Positions 36,076 to 44,476 are shown, counted from the stretch's first letter. The stretch: DNA of 49,502 bases from DATDPM01 sp041498815 (GCA_041498815.1 JBGQJC010000014.1:1-49502); one strand, 5' to 3'. Numbers and translations: made by a program. Notes: generated by a model not told the origin, from the sequence alone.

Positions 36076-36567
36076 TTAGCTCGCGGCGGCCTGGGTGTGG
36101 ACGATGCCTTTGACTTCGTCGAGGCTGTCCGCGACGCGCTTGTTGAGTACGCCGAAGGTGCGGCTATTGGACTTGGTGAACATCTCGCCCAGGTCCCAGA
36201 AATTGGCGAGAGCCCTCTGATAAATCGACTTGGCGACTTCCGCCTGCTTGACCGTGCGGTCTTCGACGGTGGTCGCGGTCATCAGCCCGGACACGGCGCC
36301 GGAAAAGTCCTCGACGGCCTGGGTCACGATCTCGCTTTGGCGGCGGGCGATTTCCTGCAGGCCTTCGACGGCCATCTTGTTGGCGGCTGCGAGCGCCTCA
36401 AAGTTCTTGCGCTGGCTGGAGGCGAGCGCCTGGAAATTGTAGCTGGGGATTTTCATCGACGTCATGAGCTTCGATACGTCGACGTCGAACGGATTGCCGG
36501 CGGTAAAGGGGTTGCCGGCGGTAAACGGGTTGCTGGCGGTAAACGCGTTGCTGGCGGTCTTTGCCAT
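36076..36567 (-). CDS. Phasin family protein
   Basis: A 163-residue granule-associated protein expected to coat polyhydroxyalkanoate inclusions. The phasin core (about residues 30-150) is helical and amphipathic: FQALASSQRKNFEALAAANKMAVEGLQEIARRQSEIV and the later KSIYQRALANFWDLGEMFTKSN are typical. The N-terminus carries an Asn-Pro-Phe hexapeptide repeat (NPFTAG, see the DNA repeat). The start at 36567 is set by GGGGAG upstream; the longer ORF start is not supported. Its upstream region contains two TGC-rich motifs. No PHA synthase gene lies in the window. Confidence 0.92.
   Translation of the reverse strand: MAKTASNAFTASNPFTAGNPFTAGNPFDVDVSKLMTSMKIPSYNFQALASSQRKNFEALAAANKMAVEGLQEIARRQSEIVTQAVEDFSGAVSGLMTATTVEDRTVKQAEVAKSIYQRALANFWDLGEMFTKSNSRTFGVLNKRVADSLDEVKGIVHTQAAAS
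36491..36562 (-). repeat. 18-bp tandem repeat in the phasin N-terminus
   Basis: Four consecutive 18-base units (36491, 36509, 36527, 36545), the middle two almost identical and the outer ones diverging. They encode NPF-TAG-type hexapeptides. Whole-codon units keep the frame, so copy number could vary without breaking the gene. Confidence 0.8.
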
Positions 36568-36594
36568 GATAGTCACTCCCCAATGGAACAATGT

Positions 36595-36652
36595 TGCGGT
36601 GCACAATAGATAGCTCCGCGGAGACTCCGTGTCAAATTCTTTTTGCAGTGCA
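36595..36652. promoter_or_regulatory. Pair of TGC-rich boxes upstream of the phasin gene (candidate PhaR sites)
   Basis: TGCGGTGCA (36595-36603) and TGCAGTGCA (36644-36652) share the form TGC-R-GTGCA, 49 bases apart. The second is embedded in the inverted repeat TTTTGC/GCAAAA (36641-36646, 36653-36658). PhaR-type regulators of PHA genes bind TGC-rich sequences and repress phasin genes. The link here is inference. Confidence 0.4.
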
Positions 36653-36785
36653 GCAAAAGTTTTTTCGATTACATATATTATCTATGTATAACAATAACTT
36701 ATAGTATTAGCGATTGGCTTAACAAAGCCCAGTGGAAGGGCCTGAATACCGCATCGCACAACGGTCCCGGTCCGGTACTATTGGA

Positions 36786-37604
36786 TCAGCGTTTGTTGCC
36801 GGAAAGCTCTTTGGAGCGCAGGACGGCGGCGGCGACCGCCCGTGTCATGAGGCTCTTCAGTCCCTCTTTGCCCGTCAGCACCGACAACGCCGCCGCCGTG
36901 GTGCCGCCCGGGCTGGTCACGTTCTCGCGCAGCCGGGCCGGAGGTTCGCCCAGTTGCCGGAGCAGATCGCCGCTCCCGGAAACGGTGGCAACGGCAAGCC
37001 GCATCGCCAGACCCGGTTCGAGCCCGGCGGCTACTCCGGCGTCGGCCAGGCATTCGGCGAGCAGAAAGACATAGGCCGGGCCGCTTCCCGATACCGCCGT
37101 CACCGCATCGAGTTGTCCTTCGTCCTCGATCCAGGCGACCTCGCCCACCGCTTCCAGCAGCTCTTGGCACAGCTTGCGCTGGGGAGCCGTTACACCCGCC
37201 GCGGCGCAGGCAACCGTGATCCCGCGTCCGATCGATGCCGGCAGATTGGGCATCGCCCGGACGATCGCGCCCGCGCCCACAAGCCGCTCCAGCGCCGCGA
37301 TCGTCGTGCCCGCGGCAATCGAAAGAAACACCGCCCCGGCGAAGCGGCGGTAGGCCGGGGCAACTTGATCCATGACCTGGGGTTTGACGGCCAGGACGAC
37401 CGCGGCGGGGGCAAGATCCCGGGGCAACCCGGCGGCGTCCGCGAAAGTGCCGATCCCGAATTCGGCCTCGATGCGGCTTCGCGCCGCCGCCTCGGGCTCC
37501 ACCACCGCGATATGAGCCAAGCCGTGGCCGGTCCAGCCTTTGACAAGAGCGCCGCCCATCTTCCCGCACCCCACCAGGAGCACGGGGGCGGGGAGTATCG
37601 TCAT
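36786..37604 (-). CDS. proC: Pyrroline-5-carboxylate reductase
   Basis: Last step of proline synthesis (P5C to proline with NADPH). The 272-residue protein has the Rossmann start PVLLVGCGKMGGALVKGW, the central VLAVKPQVMDQV and SIAAGTTIAALERLVG, and the C-terminal signature (DAVTAVSGSGPAYVFLLAE, then ENVTSPGGTTAAAL). Its ATG overlaps the stop of the upstream YbjN-like gene (ATGA), so the two are translationally coupled. Confidence 0.96.
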   Translation of the reverse strand: MTILPAPVLLVGCGKMGGALVKGWTGHGLAHIAVVEPEAAARSRIEAEFGIGTFADAAGLPRDLAPAAVVLAVKPQVMDQVAPAYRRFAGAVFLSIAAGTTIAALERLVGAGAIVRAMPNLPASIGRGITVACAAAGVTAPQRKLCQELLEAVGEVAWIEDEGQLDAVTAVSGSGPAYVFLLAECLADAGVAAGLEPGLAMRLAVATVSGSGDLLRQLGEPPARLRENVTSPGGTTAAALSVLTGKEGLKSLMTRAVAAAVLRSKELSGNKR

Positions 37605-38104
37605 GCCTCTCCGGCCGTCTCGATCACCGCGGCCTCGATCGCCTCGCCCGCCGCCTTTCCGCCCCACAGCACGAACTGGAAGGCGGGGTAGAAGCGCTCG
37701 CACTCGGTCAGCGCGATATCCACCAAATCCTCGAGCTGCTCGACGCTCGCACCCCGGCCGCCGCGAAGCAGCATGGCGTGGCGATAGCAGGGCGCGCCAC
37801 CCTGGGCCGACATGTCGAAATGGCCGATCCAGAGGCGCTCGTTGCAAAGCGCAAGCAGGGCGAAAATCGCCTCGCGCTTGCGCTCGGAAATCTTCATGTC
37901 GAAGCCGCAGGAAAACGCCATCGCGCCGATCTCGGGCAGCCAGCCGAAATGAAGACGGTATTCGCACCAGCGCCCGCTGATTTCGGCAATAAGCTCGTTG
38001 GCGCCTGCCCGCTCGAACGGCCATTCGTTGGCGCCGATGATCTCTTCGACGAGATCGAGCGGATTGGGTGCGGAATCCTGGGTTTCCTCTAGCAGAGTGG
38101 ACAT
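37601..38104 (-). CDS. YbjN domain-containing protein (type III secretion chaperone-like fold)
   Basis: A 167-residue YbjN-type protein, known throughout alphaproteobacteria as the gene before proC. It contains NPLDLVEEIIGANEWPFERA, ISGRWCEYRLHFGWLPE, FSCGFDMKISERKREAIFALLALCNERLWIGHFD and the Trp-containing FYPAFQFVLWGGKAAGEAI. The fold is related to class I type III secretion chaperones, but the function is unknown; E. coli YbjN affects stress and motility. The start at 38104 is chosen because GGAGG lies about 12 bases upstream and it matches family N-termini. Confidence 0.88.
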   Translation of the reverse strand: MSTLLEETQDSAPNPLDLVEEIIGANEWPFERAGANELIAEISGRWCEYRLHFGWLPEIGAMAFSCGFDMKISERKREAIFALLALCNERLWIGHFDMSAQGGAPCYRHAMLLRGGRGASVEQLEDLVDIALTECERFYPAFQFVLWGGKAAGEAIEAAVIETAGEA

Positions 38105-38366
38105 GCCGGCCTTGTCCTCCTCTTTACCCTCTTTACCGCCGGGCGTTGCTCCGACCCGGTACCGCCAATCTCCACGGCCCCTTTGCGATGCCATATATTG
38201 TGGAGTGCGGGTAGGCGAGACACTATTGATCGTACCGTGCCAGATTGGGGCGGACGGTGCAATAGCGGATTGGCCGCACCGCGCAAGGTGCTCCACGCGG
38301 TGACGGTTCGATGGGATTGCGGTCTATTAGAAGGCGTCTTGTGCGCCACCCGGCCGGTGGATCGGG

Positions 38367-38657
38367 TCAGGCGTCCGGGTCACCCGCCTTGTGACTCCGC
38401 TTTGGCCGGTCCTTGCCCGACCGGGCTTCGAGCGCGGCCAGGCGCTCGGCCAAAACCTCCTGTTCGGCACGGGCCTTGGCCGCCATGTCCTTGACCGCCT
38501 CGAATTCTTCGCGGGTGACAAGCTCGATGCCGCCCAACACGTTGTCCAGTTGCTGGCGCAACGTCACGGCGAGCTCATCCTTGATGCGGGCGGCAAGCCC
38601 CAGCGCGCCGCTCGCAACTCGGGCAAAATCGTCGAGGAACCGGTTGTCGATCTGCAT
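38367..38657 (-). CDS. ubiK: Accessory factor UbiK family protein (BMFP domain)
   Basis: A 96-residue protein with an N-terminal amphipathic helix (MQIDNRFLDDFARVASGALGL) and a C-terminal coiled coil (TREEFEAVKDMAAKARAEQEVLAERLAALEAR), the complete BMFP pattern. UbiK forms a complex with UbiJ and assists aerobic ubiquinone synthesis. It is transcribed divergently from hldD, with 155 bases between them. Confidence 0.9.
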   Translation of the reverse strand: MQIDNRFLDDFARVASGALGLAARIKDELAVTLRQQLDNVLGGIELVTREEFEAVKDMAAKARAEQEVLAERLAALEARSGKDRPKRSHKAGDPDA

Positions 38658-38812
38658 GCCGCAATTCCCACTTGGTCCGGGCGCCGAAACAGCCCGGCCC
38701 CGATTATGCGGCTTGGCTGGCGCGGCCGCAACATGGGCGCGCCTTGCCGGTTGCGGCTGTCGCCAGCCCCGACCTATAACTGCGGCAACGCCGCCAGGGG
38801 TTTCAAGCGCAA

Positions 38813-39799
38813 ATGATCGTCGTCACCGGCGGGGCCGGGTTCATCGGGTCCAATCTTGTGGCGGCGCTGGCTTCACGCGGCTCCGTCGATGTCGTCGTCT
38901 GCGATTGGCTGGGTAGCGGGGACAAATGGCGCAATCTCGCCAAGCACGAGATCGCCGATTTCATCGCGCCCGAAGACCTCTTCACCTTCCTCGATATCAA
39001 CGAGGGCCGCATCCAGGCGATTTTCCACCTCGGCGCCATTACCTCCACCACCGAAACCGACGCCGACCTTGTCACGCGCACGAACTTCACATTGTCCTCG
39101 GCGTTGTGGCGCTGGTGCAGCGAGCAGCGGGTGCGGTTCATCTATGCATCGTCGGCCGCCACCTACGGCGACGGCGGCCAGGGCTTCGACGACGACGGCT
39201 CGATCGCGGCGCTCTCGAGGCTCAGGCCGCTCAACATCTACGGCTGGAGCAAGCACGCCTTCGACCGCAGCGTGGCGCGGATCGTGAGTTCCGGCGGCCC
39301 CCATCCGCCGCAGTGGGCGGGGCTCAAGTTCTTCAACGTGTACGGCCCCAACGAGTACCACAAGGGCGCGATGAAGAGCGTGGTCGTCCAGATCTACGCC
39401 GACGCCACCGCCGGGCTGCCCGCCAACCTGTTCCGCTCGCACCGGAGCGATGTCCCGGACGGCGGCCAGAAGCGCGACTTCGTCTGGGTCGGCGACTGCG
39501 TCAGCGTGTTGATGTGGCTGTTCGAGAACCGCGGGGTGAGCGGGCTGTTCAACCTCGGCTCCGGAAAGGCGCGGAGCTTTCTCGATCTGGCGCGCGCCGT
39601 GTTTCAGGCGCTGGGCAAGGAACCGGCGATTCGCTACGTCGACACGCCCGCCGACATCCGCGACAAATACCAGTATTTCACCGAAGCCAACATGACGCGG
39701 CTGCGCGCCGCCGGTTACACCGCGCCGTTTGCGGCGCTGGAGGACGGTGTTGCGCGCTACGTGCGCGATTTCCTGACCGCGGCGGATTCTTATCGATGA
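38813..39799 (+). CDS. hldD: ADP-L-glycero-D-manno-heptose 6-epimerase
   Basis: Last step in making ADP-L-glycero-beta-D-manno-heptose for the lipopolysaccharide inner core. The 328-residue extended SDR begins MIVVTGGAGFIGSNLV (NADP binding). It has IFHLGAITSTTETD, FIYASSAATYGD, the catalytic Y-x3-K in NIYGWSKHAFD, and FFNVYGPNEYHKGAMKSV, all typical of HldD/RfaD. Its stop overlaps the ATG of a 21-codon mini-ORF that leads to lgt. Confidence 0.95.
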   Translation: MIVVTGGAGFIGSNLVAALASRGSVDVVVCDWLGSGDKWRNLAKHEIADFIAPEDLFTFLDINEGRIQAIFHLGAITSTTETDADLVTRTNFTLSSALWRWCSEQRVRFIYASSAATYGDGGQGFDDDGSIAALSRLRPLNIYGWSKHAFDRSVARIVSSGGPHPPQWAGLKFFNVYGPNEYHKGAMKSVVVQIYADATAGLPANLFRSHRSDVPDGGQKRDFVWVGDCVSVLMWLFENRGVSGLFNLGSGKARSFLDLARAVFQALGKEPAIRYVDTPADIRDKYQYFTEANMTRLRAAGYTAPFAALEDGVARYVRDFLTAADSYR

Positions 39800-39861
39800 T
39801 TGGGCCGATGACCGGGCCGATGACTGGGCCGTACCGGATCCGGGGAGAGCGCTCGGCGTGA
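39796..39861 (+). CDS. Putative 21-codon coupling mini-ORF between hldD and lgt
   Basis: An ATG overlapping the hldD stop (ATGA, 39796-39799) opens a 21-codon frame whose TGA overlaps the lgt GTG start (GTGA, 39858-39861). It begins MIGPMTGPMTGP, encoded by a 12-base tandem repeat, and ends in a basic stretch. A ribosome finishing hldD could re-initiate here and be delivered to lgt. The peptide itself may have no function. No ribosome-binding site is needed for re-initiation, and none is seen. Confidence 0.4.
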   Translation: MIGPMTGPMTGPYRIRGERSA

Positions 39862-40655
39862 TTCTGACGCTCGCCTTTCCCGCGATCGACCCGGTTGCGC
39901 TCCAGATCGGGCCGTTGGCCATCCGCTGGTACGCGCTCGCCTATATCGCCGGGCTATTGCTGGGCTGGCGCTATTGCCGGCTGCTGGCACGGCGCTCGCC
40001 CTACAAGTTCACCCCCGAGCAGATCGATGATTTCCTGTTCTGGGCGATTTTGGGCGTGATCTTGGGCGGGCGGCTCGGTTACGTGCTGTTCTACAACCCG
40101 TCCTTCTATCTCGCCCATCCCCTGGACGCCTTCGCAGTGTGGCGCGGCGGCATGTCGTTCCACGGCGGCTTCTTAGGCGTGCTGATCGCCGTCGCCTGGT
40201 TCACCCGCAAGCACAAGATCCCGTTCCTGGCGCTCTCCGACATCCTCGTCTGCGCCGCCCCCATCGGCTTGTTCCTGGGACGCATCGCCAATTTCATCAA
40301 CGGCGAGCTCTATGGGCGCGCCGGCGACGTTCCCTGGGCGATGGTCTTTCCGAGCGGCGGGCCGGAGCCGCGCCACCCGAGCCAACTTTACGAAGCCGGG
40401 ATGGAGGGAGTCGTACTCTTCGTCCTCCTGTGGGCGCTGGCCTTCCGCGCGCGCGCGCTCCGGATCGAGGGATTGCTTAGCGGCGCATTCCTTGCCGGCT
40501 ATGCCATCTTCCGGGTCATGGCCGAGGTGTTCCGCCAGCCCGATGCCCAACTGGGTTTCCTGATCGACGGCCTCACCATGGGCCAAGCCCTTTCGGTGCC
40601 GCTCCTGATCGGAGGATTATGGCTGCTGGCGCGCGCCGGCAAACCGGAGTCATGA
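39858..40655 (+). CDS. lgt: Prolipoprotein diacylglyceryl transferase
   Basis: Transfers diacylglycerol from phosphatidylglycerol to the lipobox Cys of prolipoproteins in the inner membrane. The 265-residue polytopic protein has the N-terminal IRWYALAYIAGLLLGW, the GGRLGYVLFY segment, the conserved HGGF in MSFHGGFLGV, the Lgt signature GLFLGRIANFINGELYGR, and RHPSQLYEA. The GTG start has GGGGAGA upstream and overlaps the mini-ORF stop. Its stop overlaps the start of the MidA-type gene (ATGA). Confidence 0.96.
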   Translation: MILTLAFPAIDPVALQIGPLAIRWYALAYIAGLLLGWRYCRLLARRSPYKFTPEQIDDFLFWAILGVILGGRLGYVLFYNPSFYLAHPLDAFAVWRGGMSFHGGFLGVLIAVAWFTRKHKIPFLALSDILVCAAPIGLFLGRIANFINGELYGRAGDVPWAMVFPSGGPEPRHPSQLYEAGMEGVVLFVLLWALAFRARALRIEGLLSGAFLAGYAIFRVMAEVFRQPDAQLGFLIDGLTMGQALSVPLLIGGLWLLARAGKPES

Positions 40656-41761
40656 CCCCGCTCGCGCAGGCACTAGCCTCCCGCATCGGGCAAGCGGGCC
40701 CGATATCGGTCGCAAGTTTCATGGCGGCGGCGCTTTCCGATCCCAAGTTCGGCTACTACCGGACTAGCAATCCCTTAGGTACGCGCGGCGATTTCATCAC
40801 CGCGCCCGAGATCAGCCAGATGTTCGGTGAGCTCGTGGGCATTTGGTGCATGGCCGTGTTCGAGCGCATCGGCGCGCCTTCGGAGCTTTGCCTGATCGAA
40901 CTCGGACCGGGGCGCGGCAGTCTCATGGCCGATCTCTTGCGCGCCGCCAAGATCCGGCCCGCGTTCCAAGCCGCGGCCCGCATCCATCTCGTCGAGATCA
41001 ATCCGCAACTGCGGCGCATGCAGCAAGAAATGCTCGCCGGCGCAACGTGGCACGAGAGTTTTGCCGAGGCGGCCCAATGCGGCGACATGCCCCTCGTCGT
41101 CATCGCCAATGAATTCTTCGATGCCCTCCCGATCCATCAATTGGAACGCAACGAGTCCGGCTGGCGCGAGCGCATGGTCGCCTTCGATCCGGCGACGGAG
41201 TCGTTCCGGTTCGTCACGGCCCCGGAGGAGACGCCGCCCTGCGCGCTGGTTCCGGCAAAGCTCCGCGATGAAGCACCCGGCTCCATCTTCGAGGTCTCGC
41301 CCGACGCGCGGGCGCTGATGGCGGCGATCGCGGCAGCACTTGTGGCCCGCGGCGGTGCCGCGCTCGTCATCGATTACGGCCACGAGGCAAGCGCTATCGG
41401 CGAAACCCTTCAGGCGGTCCGCGGCCATCGTTATCACGACCCACTCACCGACCCGGGGCTGGCCGATATTACCGCCCATGTCGATTTCGAGGCCTTGACC
41501 CGCGCGGCCTGCGGCCGCGGGGCCGAGGTCTTCGGGCCTACCCGCCAGGGCGTCTGGCTGCGGCGCCTCGGCATCGAGGCGCGCGCCCAAGCCCTGATGT
41601 CCCATGCCGGGCCCGGCCGGGCGCCCGAAATCGCGGCGGCGCAGAGCCGCTTGATCGACGGCGACAAGATGGGCAGTTTGTTCAGGGCCCTCATGGTCGC
41701 CCGTCCCGGCCTCGGGGCCATCGGATTCGAGACGGTAGATTCCGCGAACGCGATCCGGTGA
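40652..41761 (+). CDS. MidA/NDUFAF7-family SAM-dependent methyltransferase
   Basis: A 369-residue class I methyltransferase related to human NDUFAF7 (MidA), which methylates a complex I subunit arginine. Motifs: GDFITAPEISQMFGELVGIW, SAM-binding LIELGPGRGSLMADLL, VEINPQLRRMQ, VIANEFFDALPIHQ and the C-terminal LVIDYGHE. A role in respiratory complex I assembly is likely by family but unproven in bacteria. It is coupled upstream to lgt (ATGA) and downstream to pgeF (GTGA). Confidence 0.9.
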   Translation: MTPLAQALASRIGQAGPISVASFMAAALSDPKFGYYRTSNPLGTRGDFITAPEISQMFGELVGIWCMAVFERIGAPSELCLIELGPGRGSLMADLLRAAKIRPAFQAAARIHLVEINPQLRRMQQEMLAGATWHESFAEAAQCGDMPLVVIANEFFDALPIHQLERNESGWRERMVAFDPATESFRFVTAPEETPPCALVPAKLRDEAPGSIFEVSPDARALMAAIAAALVARGGAALVIDYGHEASAIGETLQAVRGHRYHDPLTDPGLADITAHVDFEALTRAACGRGAEVFGPTRQGVWLRRLGIEARAQALMSHAGPGRAPEIAAAQSRLIDGDKMGSLFRALMVARPGLGAIGFETVDSANAIR

Positions 41762-42555
41762 TTTCGCTCGGCATCCTGAACGACGTCGGCAACGCCCGGC
41801 ACGGGTTCTTCACCCGCGAGGGCGGCGTGAGCAAGGGCATGTTCGCGTCGCTCAATTGCAGCTTCGGCTCCGGCGACGACCCAAACGACGTCGCCCGCAA
41901 CCGCGAGCTCGTCTTGGCCGCTCTCGACCTAACTCCCGATGCTTTGGTCACCGGCTATCAGATTCACGGACGCGACGTGGCGGTGGTCGAGAAACCCTGG
42001 AAGCGGGAGGACGCGCCCAAGGTTGACGGGCTGGTGACCAAGCGCCCCGGTATCGCTCTCGGGGTTCTCACCGCCGATTGCATTCCCGCACTCTTCGTCG
42101 ACAGCAAGGCCGGGATCATCGCCGCGGCGCACGCGGGCTGGCGCGGCGCCAAGGCCGGAATCATCGCGGCCGTGGTCGAGAAGATGTGCGCGCTCGGCGC
42201 AAGCCCGGCCTCGATCACCGCCGGGCTCGGCCCGGCGATCGCACACCGCTCCTACGAAGTCGGGCCCGAATTCCCGGAGCTCATCCTGGGCAAGCCTTTG
42301 GTCTGCGACGGCCGCATCCATGAGGAGGCGGGCGATCAGGATCTTTTCGCGCCTTCCCCGCACCCCGGCCATTTCATGTTCGATCTCGCCGGCTATGTGC
42401 TTCGGCGCTGCGCGGAAGCGGGCGTCGTTCATTCCGATCGCCTGCCCAACGACACCTTCGGCGAAGAAACCCGCTTCTACAGCTACCGCCGTGCCGTGCT
42501 CAGGGGCGAAACCGGTTACGGCCGTTCTCTGTCCGTCATCGTGCTCGAGCCCTGA
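41758..42555 (+). CDS. pgeF: Peptidoglycan editing factor PgeF (YfiH/laccase-domain protein)
   Basis: A 265-residue multicopper-oxidase-unrelated YfiH-family protein. The zinc/active-site residues are present: H70 (YQIHGRDV), C108 (TADCIPAL) and H125 (AAHAGWRG). Family members act as purine nucleoside phosphorylases or deaminases, and in E. coli the protein prevents L-Ser misincorporation in peptidoglycan. The GTG start lies in the stop of the methyltransferase gene (GTGA). It ends the hldD-lgt-MidA-pgeF run. Confidence 0.94.
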   Translation: MISLGILNDVGNARHGFFTREGGVSKGMFASLNCSFGSGDDPNDVARNRELVLAALDLTPDALVTGYQIHGRDVAVVEKPWKREDAPKVDGLVTKRPGIALGVLTADCIPALFVDSKAGIIAAAHAGWRGAKAGIIAAVVEKMCALGASPASITAGLGPAIAHRSYEVGPEFPELILGKPLVCDGRIHEEAGDQDLFAPSPHPGHFMFDLAGYVLRRCAEAGVVHSDRLPNDTFGEETRFYSYRRAVLRGETGYGRSLSVIVLEP

Positions 42556-42752
42556 CCGGCCGTCCTGTCATAACTAATTGAAGACAAAAGACTATTCTGC
42601 ACCTGCGGCGGTGGCGGTTGAGGCGCCTTCGCGGGGCTACGGCGTTTACAGTCCGGCACTCGCCTGATACATTCCGCGCGCGCCGCGGGGGTGGCCTTTG
42701 ACCGAAGTTCCGCCGTGGTGCCGAATCCCGGCGGCGCGCCGGACAAATCGGC

Positions 42753-43685
42753 ATGAAAATCATCGCCTGCAACAGCAATCGGCCCCTCGCCGAGGCCATT
42801 TGCCAGTATCTCGGCTTGCCGGACACCAACGCCGCCATCCGGCGTTTCTCCGACATGGAGGTGTTCGTCGAGATTCTGGAAAACGTGCGCGGCGAAGACG
42901 TCTTCGTGATTCAATCCACCTCTTTTCCTGCCAACGACAATTTGATGGAGCTCTTGGTCACGCTCGATGCCTTGAAGCGCGGCTCGGCTCAGCGCGCGAC
43001 CGCCGTCATTCCCTATTACGGTTACGCGCGCCAGGACCGCAAATCGGGGCCGCGCACGCCGATCTCGGCGAAGCTGGTGGCGAATTTGATCACCGCCGCC
43101 GGGGCGAACAGGGTTCTGACGCTCGATCTTCACGCCGGCCAGATCCAGGGCTTCTTCGATATCCCGACCGACAATCTTTTCGCCGCGCCGGTGTTTTTCA
43201 AGGATATCCAGGAGCATCATAACGGCGGCGATCTCGTCATCGTCTCGCCGGACGTGGGCGGCGTGGTCCGGGCCCGCGCCATCGCCAAACGGCTTGACGC
43301 CGACCTCGCGATCATCGATAAGCGGCGCGAGCGCGCCGGCGTTTCCGAGGTCATGAACCTGATCGGCGACGTCAAGGGGCGCGATTGCATCCTCTTCGAC
43401 GACATCGTCGATTCGGCGGGCACGCTGTGCAATGCCGCCGATGCGTTGATGACCGCCGGGGCCGAGAGCGTTTCGGCCTATGTGACCCACGGGGTGCTGT
43501 CGGGCGGCGCCGTGGCCCGCGTCATGAAGGCACCGCTAAAGCACCTCGTGATCACCGACAGCATCCTGGCGACCGAAGCGGTGCAAAACGCCGCCAACAT
43601 CCGCATCGTACCGATCGCAGGCCTGTTGGGCGAAGCGATCCGGCGCATCAACGAGGAACGTTCGGTATCGAGTCTGTTCGATTGA
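42753..43685 (+). CDS. prs: Ribose-phosphate pyrophosphokinase
   Basis: Makes PRPP from ribose 5-phosphate and ATP for nucleotide, histidine and tryptophan synthesis. The 310-residue protein shows FSDMEVFVEILENVRGEDVF, the flexible loop region YYGYARQDRKSGPRTPIS, the PRPP synthase signature DLHAGQIQGFFDIPTDNL and the PRPP-binding loop DDIVDSAGT. The 197 bases before it carry no recognisable gene. rplY follows after 42 bases containing a small hairpin. Confidence 0.97.
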   Translation: MKIIACNSNRPLAEAICQYLGLPDTNAAIRRFSDMEVFVEILENVRGEDVFVIQSTSFPANDNLMELLVTLDALKRGSAQRATAVIPYYGYARQDRKSGPRTPISAKLVANLITAAGANRVLTLDLHAGQIQGFFDIPTDNLFAAPVFFKDIQEHHNGGDLVIVSPDVGGVVRARAIAKRLDADLAIIDKRRERAGVSEVMNLIGDVKGRDCILFDDIVDSAGTLCNAADALMTAGAESVSAYVTHGVLSGGAVARVMKAPLKHLVITDSILATEAVQNAANIRIVPIAGLLGEAIRRINEERSVSSLFD

Positions 43686-43691
43686 CGTAAG

Positions 43692-43708
43692 ACCCCGCGG
43701 TCCGGGGT
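43692..43708 (+). promoter_or_regulatory. Hairpin between prs and rplY
   Basis: ACCCCG (43692-43697), loop CGGTC, CGGGGT (43703-43708), seven bases after the prs stop and just before the rplY ribosome-binding site AAGGAG. With no U-run it is unlikely to be a terminator; an mRNA processing or translation-control structure is possible. Confidence 0.4.
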
Positions 43709-43727
43709 GAAGACAAGGAGACGGAGC

Positions 43728-44465
43728 ATGGCCGATTCGGGAGTCTTGGAAGTCCGCCCCAGGGAGGGTGTGGGAACGGGCGCGGTGCGCGCCATCCGGC
43801 GTTCGGGGCTCATCCCCGGCATCCTATACGGCGGCGGCGAAAAGCCGGTCCTGATCAATATCAACGACCGCGCCATGCGCCTGGCCATGCATCAGCCGAA
43901 CTTCTTCTCGAAGCCGCTTCACCTCAAGCTCGACGGCAAGAAGGTCCAGGTCCTGCCGCGCGAGGTCCAACTCCATCCCGTGACCGAGGCGCCGGTCCAC
44001 GCCGATTTCATGCGCGTCAGTGCCGACACCAAGATCCGCATTCACGTGCCGGTCTATTTCGAGAACGAGGGCGCTTCGCCGGGCCTGAAGCGCGGCGGCG
44101 TTTTGAACATCGTGCGCCATCAGATCGAAGTGGTGTGCTCGGTGGCGACGATCCCCGATCGCTTCACCGTCGATTTGACCGGCCTCGACATCGGCGATTC
44201 GGTTCACATCAGCAAGCTGACGCTGCCGCCGGGCGTTCGCGCGACGATTGCGCGCGACTTCACCATCGCCAGTATTGCCGCGCCCACCATCGTCGCGATC
44301 GAAGAGGAAAAGCCCGCCGCCGCGGTTACGGCCGAAGGCGAAGCGGCCGTGGTTCCCGTCGAAGGCGAAGCACCGGCCGTGGAAGCAAAGGAAGAAGGGA
44401 AGGGCGAAGAGAAGACCGAGAAGAAAGAGAAAACAGAGAAAAAAGAGAAAAAAGAGAAGAAATAG
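43728..44465 (+). CDS. rplY: 50S ribosomal protein L25/general stress protein Ctc
   Basis: 5S rRNA-binding ribosomal protein of the long (CTC) form, 245 residues. The N-terminal L25 beta-barrel (LEVRPREGVGTGAVRAIRRSGLIPGILYGGG) is followed by the TL5-type domain (VHADFMRVSADTKIRIHVPVYFENEGASPGLKRGG). From about residue 190 comes a long Ala/Glu/Val stretch ending in a Lys/Glu-only tail (KKEKTEKKEK type) encoded by an almost pure purine run. The ATG at 43728 has AAGGAG seven bases upstream. pth follows 11 bases after the stop. Confidence 0.95.
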   Translation: MADSGVLEVRPREGVGTGAVRAIRRSGLIPGILYGGGEKPVLININDRAMRLAMHQPNFFSKPLHLKLDGKKVQVLPREVQLHPVTEAPVHADFMRVSADTKIRIHVPVYFENEGASPGLKRGGVLNIVRHQIEVVCSVATIPDRFTVDLTGLDIGDSVHISKLTLPPGVRATIARDFTIASIAAPTIVAIEEEKPAAAVTAEGEAAVVPVEGEAPAVEAKEEGKGEEKTEKKEKTEKKEKKEKK

Positions 44466-44476
44466 CCGAGCCCGCA

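Noticed and set aside
36491..36562. CRISPR-like array
   Set aside because: Repeats are contiguous 18-mers without spacers, in frame inside the phasin gene, and no cas genes are present.
39797..39833. Microsatellite or mobile-element remnant between hldD and lgt
   Set aside because: Only three 12-base units, in frame within the coupled mini-ORF; no terminal inverted repeats or target duplication.
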